Part shown: positions 57,730 to 64,000 of the stretch, piece by piece
Numbering within the stretch: position 1 is the first letter of the stretch
How the letters are laid out: the number at the start of each line of letters is the position of its first letter
The notes under the pieces: generated by a model
What the model was told of the DNA's origin: nothing
Databases searched by the model: none
Seen by the model: the letters and a program-made list of their open reading frames with translations, nothing else
Position numbers and translations under genes: made by a program
Origin: Ustulina deusta
Lineage: Eukaryota; Ascomycota; Sordariomycetes; Xylariales; Xylariaceae
Length of the DNA stretch: 64,000 nucleotides
Assembly: GCA_023159155.1 (NCBI GenBank)
Contig: JAJNNX010000079.1
Coordinates: forward strand, 86,098-150,097
Direction of reading: 5' to 3'

Positions 57730-60700
57730 TTATTTTTTTTTAAAACTAAAAATTTAAATATAGTTTTAATTTAAAATTATTAATAATATTAAGTTTATAT
57801 AGTTTTTTTATATTGTACTGCTTTATTATTGTTTTTATAATTATTTATAAATTTATTAATTATTGCTATATATATTTATTTTTATAATTTTATAAAAAGT
57901 TTAAAAGTTTTTTTATAAGTTTTATAAAATTAGTTAAGTTTAATTAGTATATTTTTAAAATTTTAGGTTATATATTAAGTATTATTAAAATTATAGCTTT
58001 TTTAGGCAATTTAGTATTATAACTTTTTGTTTTTTTTATATACTTTTAATTATTTGATTTGTTTAATTTTAAATTTTATTTTACTATTAATATTTTTAGT
58101 TAAAAGCAATAATTAAATTTATTAAAATAAAAATTATTATTTATTTTTTATAATTAATTAATATAAAATAAGTTTTTTATTTTATAAAAGTTAGGTAAAT
58201 TAAAAACGTAGCTAAATTTTTGTGTTTTTAAGATTTTAAAAAGTTTAATTAATTAAAAGTTTAATCTAGTAGTTAATATTTATATTACAAAACTTTTTTT
58301 TTTTTAAAAAAACTTTGTTTTTTATTTTAAAATTTATGAAGTGTTTTTTTTTATTAGTTTATAGCTTGTATTATTTTTATATAAAAGTTTTTATATTATA
58401 TATTATTTTTTAAATATTTTAGGTTTAATAAACTAATTTAAATATTTATTATTTAATATTAAAATTTATAATAGTTTTGCTAATATTTATAATTAAAAAG
58501 TTTTATATTTTAATTTTTATTATTATTTTTAGTAGTAATATATTAATTAATAAATATTATAAAAAATTATATATAAAGTTTAAAACAAAAAAATAAATAT
58601 TTTAATTATTTTAATATTTATTAATATAAAAATAGAATTATTAGTTTAATTTTTAATTAGTTAATTTTATTGTTTTTTAGGTTTAAAAGTAATAAGTACT
58701 ACTAAAATAGTATTTAATACTTATAAAACTATTAATTATTATTATAAATTTAAAAATAAATAGTTTTATATTATTTAATATTTATATGTTTAGTATACTA
58801 AAAAATTTATATAAACTTTTATAATATTATATAGTTAATAATTTTATAATATTTATTTTTTTATTAAATAAAGTTATAATTAAATAGCTAAATTTGTTTA
58901 TAAATATTTATATATAGTTATAACTTGATTAGTTAGGTAGTATATTTTTGCTATTTATTATTATATATTGCTATATTGTAGCTAATATAAATAATAAATA
59001 AAAAAGGCCAGAAGTTTTATTTTATAATATTTTGTTTTTTTTATAGTTATAATAATTATATATATATTATTTATAATTATATTTTAAGTAAAACTAGTAA
59101 TATTTTTGTTTTAATATTTTGATTGTTTTGTACTAATTTTAGTACATAATAATTAAAAATATATAAACTTTTTGAATTAAAGCTACATAAAAAAAAATAG
59201 TCCTATTTAAAATAACTTTAAATATATATAGCTTTTTGTTTTTATTTTTTAGTTTTTATAGCTAGTTTTTTTATTTAATTAGGTTTATTAGGTTAGCTTT
59301 TTAGAAAGTATTAAATAAAAGGTCTATAATTAATATAGGACTTAATATTTTATTAGGCAGAACTAAAGCTATTGTTTATTTTTAGCTTTTTTAGTTTTAA
59401 TTATATAAAATTTAGCTATTTTTTTTAATAAAATATTAATTATTATATTTTTTGGTTTTAATTAATATTAAAAAGTAATATTAAAGTTTAATAAAAAGTT
59501 AGTTTAATATATTTATTATATTAATAAAATCTATTTATTTAAAAAATATAATAAAGTTTAATAATTAATTACTATAAAAAATTTAGTTTTAAAAAATTTT
59601 AAGTAGTAATATTTTAAAGTTTATACTATTGCTAGAAGTTTATAGTTTTAAATTAAGTAAGTTTATTTAATTAATATTATTATTTTAAAAAAATACTTTA
59701 TAAGTTTTTAGGTTATATTTTTTTATTACTACTAAATAATTTTTTTTGTTATATTATATAAAATATTTGTTTTTATTTATATTAATTAGCTAAGCTTAAA
59801 AAAGGCTAGAACAAATATTTTATAAGCTAGTAGTTTTATATATTTAAAAATTTATTTTTGTTTTAGTCCTATTATAAATAGTTTATTTTCTTTTAATAGT
59901 TAATTTAAAAAAGTAGCAATTTTACTAGCGTAGTAAATAAACATACAAATATAATTATAAAGCTTAAAAAAATAATTAAATTAATTTAGTATTTTTAAAA
60001 TTATTAAAGTTTTAATTTAAAATTGCTTAGATTTTTATAAGGTTAATTTTGATTTTTATTTAGCTTTTATAACTATTTTTAAATAATTAATAATAAATAT
60101 ATTAAAACAAGATTTTTTAATATTTTTTTAATATTTAGCTTAATATAAACAGTAGATTATTTTTTTATAATAGGTTTAGTACTATTTTTTAGTTTTAAAA
60201 TAAATTAAAATATTGTTTATATAAATATTTGTAAATTTGTTTAAAAGTTTTTAAATTTATATATTAATAAAAGCTTGTTATTAAGCAAGTTTTATTTTTA
60301 AACTAAAAAGTAAAAGCTTTTATTAAAATATTTTTTTGTAGGTTTAGAAAAAAGTAAAACTTTTTATTAAAATATTTTTTTATAAGTTTAGAAAAAAATA
60401 AAATAATATAATTTTATAGTTAATAATAATTAATAAAAAGTTTTAATAATATTTAGTTTAATAAATTAAATAATATTGCAATAATTAAATATAGTATTAT
60501 TAATATTTAAAGCTAGTATAATTTAATTTTTTAAATATATATTTTTTTTATTAATAATTAATTATAAATTTATATTTAATTAATTTAAGTTTAAATATAA
60601 ATAAAATAAAAATAATATTTAGGTTTATATTTTATTTAATAAAGTTTATAACTAATAGTTTATTTATAAACTTTTTTTTAAATAAAATAAACTATATAAA

Positions 60701-61779
60701 TATATAATATTAATAAAAACTAAAATATATTTTTTATTATTAAGTTTTAGTATTATATTAAACTTTAGTTATAATAATAGTAAAGTTTTAGATTTTTTTT
60801 TTAAAAAAACTTTTTTAGATATAATAATTAAAAAATAAAAAGCTTTATATTAATTTTATATATTAAAAGTTTTTTTTTTTTAAAAATAAGATTAATTTAT
60901 TATTAAAAATTTTTTATAATACTATTTAGTTAATTTAAGTTTATTTTTTTTATAAAATATTAGTTATTTTTAAATTTTTTTTAAATAGTTTAGTATAATT
61001 ATTTTTAGTTATTATAAACTTAATTATAATAAGTTTTTTTAAAATTTTTTTAGTTAGTTATTTTTATTTATTTTAATAAAAATATTTTTAAAAGTTTTAT
61101 ATAATTTTTTTAATAATAATTTAGTTTTTTTTTTTTTAAAAAATTATTATATAGATTTTTTTTGTTTTAAGTTTAAAAGTTCTAGGTTTTTTTTTTGTTT
61201 TTTTAGTTTTAGTTATTTTTAAAATAATTATTTTATTTTTAAAAAGTTATTTTAATATTTAATAATATTTTTTTAACGCTTAATTATATTAATTTATATT
61301 TTTTTATATTTTTAAGTTTATATTTTATTATTTATAGCTAAAAAGTTTAATTATAATTATTAGCAAAAATTAAACTAATAAAAATAAATTATTTAGCTAA
61401 ATTAATTATTATTTTTAGGTTTTTATTAAAATATTTTGTTTTATTAATTATTTAATACTAATAATTATATTATAAATAAAATTAATAATTTAAAATATTT
61501 AATTTTTAAATTATTAATTATTAATTTTTATACTATATATTAAATATTTATAGATTTTATTAATTATTTTGCTTTAGTCGTTATAAAATTTTTAAAGTTT
61601 AATTAGCCGAACTATTTTTATTTTAATTATTGTTTAATTTATTATATAAATTTATAGCTAATTATTAAAAAATATAAATTTTAATATTATATAAAACTAA
61701 AGTTTTTATTTTAATATTATTAATTTATAATTAGGTAGGTATTTTAAAAATAATTAATTTGTTTTAATTATATATTTTA
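57505..61779. mobile_element. Second copy of the LTR retrotransposon, 3'-truncated (copy B)
   Basis: It begins with an LTR (57505-57729) and continues with internal sequence that aligns by eye with copy A at 49985-53933 over its whole length in the same orientation, with mostly C/T and G/A differences and one local insertion of roughly 80 bp near 60345-60480. The match stops abruptly at 61779, where copy A continues for another 1.6 kb to its right LTR. The remaining part and right LTR are missing. Confidence 0.78.
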
Positions 61780-61786
61780 TATTGGA

Positions 61787-61804
61787 ATAACTAGCATTAG
61801 TTAT
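61787..61804. repeat. Hairpin ATAACTA-GCAT-TAGTTAT
   Basis: A perfect seven-base inverted repeat with a four-base loop, directly after the point where copy B breaks off. Confidence 0.5.
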
Positions 61805-61911
61805 AACCATATCGTACACCCGTGCATTGCGTAAGTGAACAGATATTTTTGTACGGAGATTATCGGCTATAGGAACCTTATTTCTTTTTATTGTTTCAGC
61901 TTGTACACTAG

Positions 61912-61939
61912 CAGAATTCTTTCCTTAAAAAGAATTCTG
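61912..61939. repeat. Hairpin with 11-bp perfect stem
   Basis: CAGAATTCTTT pairs with AAAGAATTCTG across a six-base loop (CCTTAA). Each arm contains an EcoRI-type GAATTC. Such a structure could be a transposon end, a terminator-like element or a chance inverted repeat. Confidence 0.6.
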
Positions 61940-62434
61940 TTTCGTATAAAGCATTTTTTTTTTTTTTTTTTAATATAAGATTTAGATATAGTATAATATA
62001 GTATATTTTATTAACGCGCGTTTATTTGCTTTTTATATATAATATTATATATAGCCTATTTAATATTAATTAGTAATTACTAAAGCACTTCTAACCTAAC
62101 TATAAAAGTACTACAAATTAATAAAAGTAAAAATAAAACTAAGCTTTTATAAATAAAAAAGATTTTATATTGCATTTTATTTTTTACTATATAATAATTA
62201 TTTTTTTAACTAGTTAATATATATTGTTTAAAAATAAAACAAATATAACTTTTTTTTTGGACTAATAAAATATTTGTTTGTTGTATAAAAAACAAAAAGA
62301 TCTATTTTTTTATTACATAATATAACCTTTTTTTTTAGACTAATAAGGTATTATATAAAAAAAAAAAAAAATAGCATACAATTATACTACTTTTAACCAT
62401 ATTATTATATAATAGCTAGACAAACTTTTTAATT

Positions 62435-62463
62435 CCCCCCCCCTCCCCCCCCCCCCCCTCCCC
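62435..62463 (+). repeat. Interrupted poly-C run
   Basis: Nearly 30 bases of C with only two T interruptions, in the middle of A+T-rich DNA. A tract that is G-rich on the other strand could form a quadruplex. Assemblies are often unreliable over such runs. Confidence 0.8.
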
Positions 62464-64000
62464 TTTATCTTACTATAACGTAAAAAGCACTAAGCACTTT
62501 AGTAAAATCTACTAAGTTACGCTTAAACTTTATATATAAAAAACTTGCCAAAAATATTAGTATTAGTATAAAAACTATACAAAACTATATTAACTTTAAT
62601 TTTTAAAACAAAAACTTTAATAAATTTTATATAAGTAAAATTATAATAAATATATAGTTTGCTTACTAATTTATTAAATACTAAAACATAAAAAGGTTTA
62701 AATAGCTATTTTAAAAAACGTTTAAAAAAAACTTTAAAAAATAAATAGTAGATTATTTTTATATAATTTATTAAAATATACATACAAAGTTTATAATAAT
62801 AATTAAAAAAAAATATATATATAAAGGCTAGTTAAAAAAGATATAGCTTATAAATAACTTGTTATAATTATACAAAGCAAATTTAAAATTATTAAATCTC
62901 CGGGGATTTTTAACCTAAACAGCCCAAATATTTATTGTATAATAATTATTAGTCTTTTTTATACTTAGTTAATAATTCCGAGCTATCCCTTAGAAGACCT
63001 TTTAGCCTATTTTAACCCTTTAACCTATTATATAAACAGAACTAAGACTAGAAATCAGATAACTAGAACCTATACGGCCTGAACTAATACCTATTTAAAA
63101 TATATAATTCTAACCCTGCAAGGACTAGAACTTTAAGCATATATAACTAATTATAAAAACCTAATATATACTAGAAATAATATATAATTATATACTAAGG
63201 TAGGCTATAAACCAAACTTCTAACTAGTATATAAATATTCTATAGTTTATAACCTTTTTTAGACTTCTATACTACAAACGTACCTTTATATAATACTAAA
63301 ACTTATATTAAATAGTTTTTTTTTAGATTTATTTTTTATAAAAAATATATAAAACAGACCACTTTGTCTAAAAAATATACTGTTTTTCTAAAAATATAAA
63401 AAAAAAAAAAAAAACTATATAGGCTATTTATATAACCTACTTTATAATAAAACATACTTATTTATAAATATTTATTAATAGCTTAAAATATAAAAAACTA
63501 ATATTATGTTATATTTTTAAGTATTTTAGAAAACTTTGCAAAAAAATATTATATATATTATATTAGACTAGAAAAATATAGTATAAGATTTATTATATAA
63601 TAAATAGTTATTTTAATAATAATATAAACTATAATTAGTACTAGGCTAATTGGACTTTAATTATGTTTATATAAATAAAAAAAAAAACCTAGAATTAGCA
63701 CTGCACGAAGTACTAGAACTTATAATTAATAAACTTATAAAAATATAGCAAATATTTAGCGCAAGCTACTAAAAAAAATCTAACTAAGCATAACTATTAT
63801 ATAAATATATTAAAAAATATTTAAACTAACTATAATATTTATATTTTAAAAGCTAATATATAAAGGTTTTTTTTTTAACTTCCAAGCATATATTTAAATA
63901 GCAATAAATACTGTACTGAAATATTTCGTATAAAAGATAACAATATTTATTTTACTAACAGGAGATATAACTAAAGTTATTATACAAAAAGCTATTAACC
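62464..64000. other. RIP-type AT-rich DNA, opposite base skew, unidentified
   Basis: The plus strand is A- and C-richer here than in copies A and B, where it is T- and G-richer. That suggests a different element or the other orientation. No frame and no LTR of the family above was found. It runs off the window. Confidence 0.5.

Larger units (their letters stand above)
61780..62430. other. Less-mutated island and following AT-rich spacer
   Basis: From 61780 to about 61960 the sequence has normal base variety, with CG dinucleotides (for example in ATCGTACACCCGTGCATTGC), unlike everything around it. It holds two hairpins. It is followed by A/T runs and by a GCGCG at about 62015. No gene is visible. 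It may be unique DNA that escaped RIP, or the end of a third element. Confidence 0.5.

Noticed and set aside
46974..64000. Mitochondrial or centromeric DNA
   Set aside because: The A+T content alone could suggest either. The LTR pair with transition-only differences and the CT/AG residue pattern explain it better as RIP-mutated repeats. A centromere inside a larger AT block cannot be excluded from the window.

Overview
The window looks like a chromosomal segment of a filamentous ascomycete (Pezizomycotina, probably a Sordariomycete; the class is an inference). The signs are short spliceosomal introns of about 50-110 nt with GTRNGT donors and a CTRAY-type branch region, a set of typical ascomycete single-copy genes (Rtn1, Gyp5-type TBC, Scn1, Spc24, Fis1, an Xbp1-type APSES factor), and a long A+T-rich block with the transition pattern of repeat-induced point mutation (RIP).

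Layout. Positions 1-2860 are mostly gene-free and hold a relic of an amino-acid permease. Positions 2865-8495 carry three + strand genes: a GPI-anchored GH76 mannosidase (Dcw1/Dfg5 type), histidinol-phosphate aminotransferase with a Cpc1/Gcn4 box upstream, and the Hsp90 co-chaperone Cns1. Positions 9658-11797 (-) carry an Xbp1-like APSES transcription factor. Positions 11.8-17.6 kb have no intact gene, only two decayed coding relics. Then follow reticulon Rtn1 (-, 17661-19217), a Gyp5-like TBC GAP (-, 21126-24190), a decayed unidentified + strand gene (25.87-26.33 kb), an SSXT/SS18-type Gln-rich protein (-, 26428-28169), the TatD-family protein Scn1 (-, 30079-31386), an unknown two-TM protein (+, 32671-33480), kinetochore Spc24 (-, 33932-34685), mitochondrial fission Fis1 (+, 35405-36063) and an RNF126-like RING-H2 E3 ligase (+, 37968-39552). 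From 40 kb on the genes thin out: a possible RelA/SpoT-domain fragment, one unknown 247-aa protein, and a cytochrome P450 pseudogene with frameshifts and a Trp in place of the heme-ligand Cys.

From about 46.95 kb to the end the DNA is almost pure A+T with no usable reading frame. Its structure can still be read. An LTR retrotransposon with recognisable LTRs and a matching 5-bp target-site duplication lies at 49750-55786. A second, 3'-truncated copy lies at 57505-61779. An 11-unit, 21-bp tandem repeat lies at 48895-49125. A small less-mutated island with two hairpins (61.78-61.96 kb) and an interrupted poly-C run (62.43 kb) follow. Sister LTRs differ almost only by C/T and G/A changes, which is direct evidence for RIP.

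The genes are housekeeping functions (cell wall, histidine synthesis, chaperoning, ER shape, Rab regulation, chromatin, kinetochore, mitochondrial fission, ubiquitylation) and do not form a pathway or cluster. For the multi-exon genes I worked out the splice sites by hand; in each case the summed exon length is a multiple of three. I found no convincing previously undescribed system. The most unusual items are the Cys-less P450 relic, the dispersed palindromic CTACCTAGGTAG word, the structured RIP block, and the unidentified relic at 25.87-26.33 kb.
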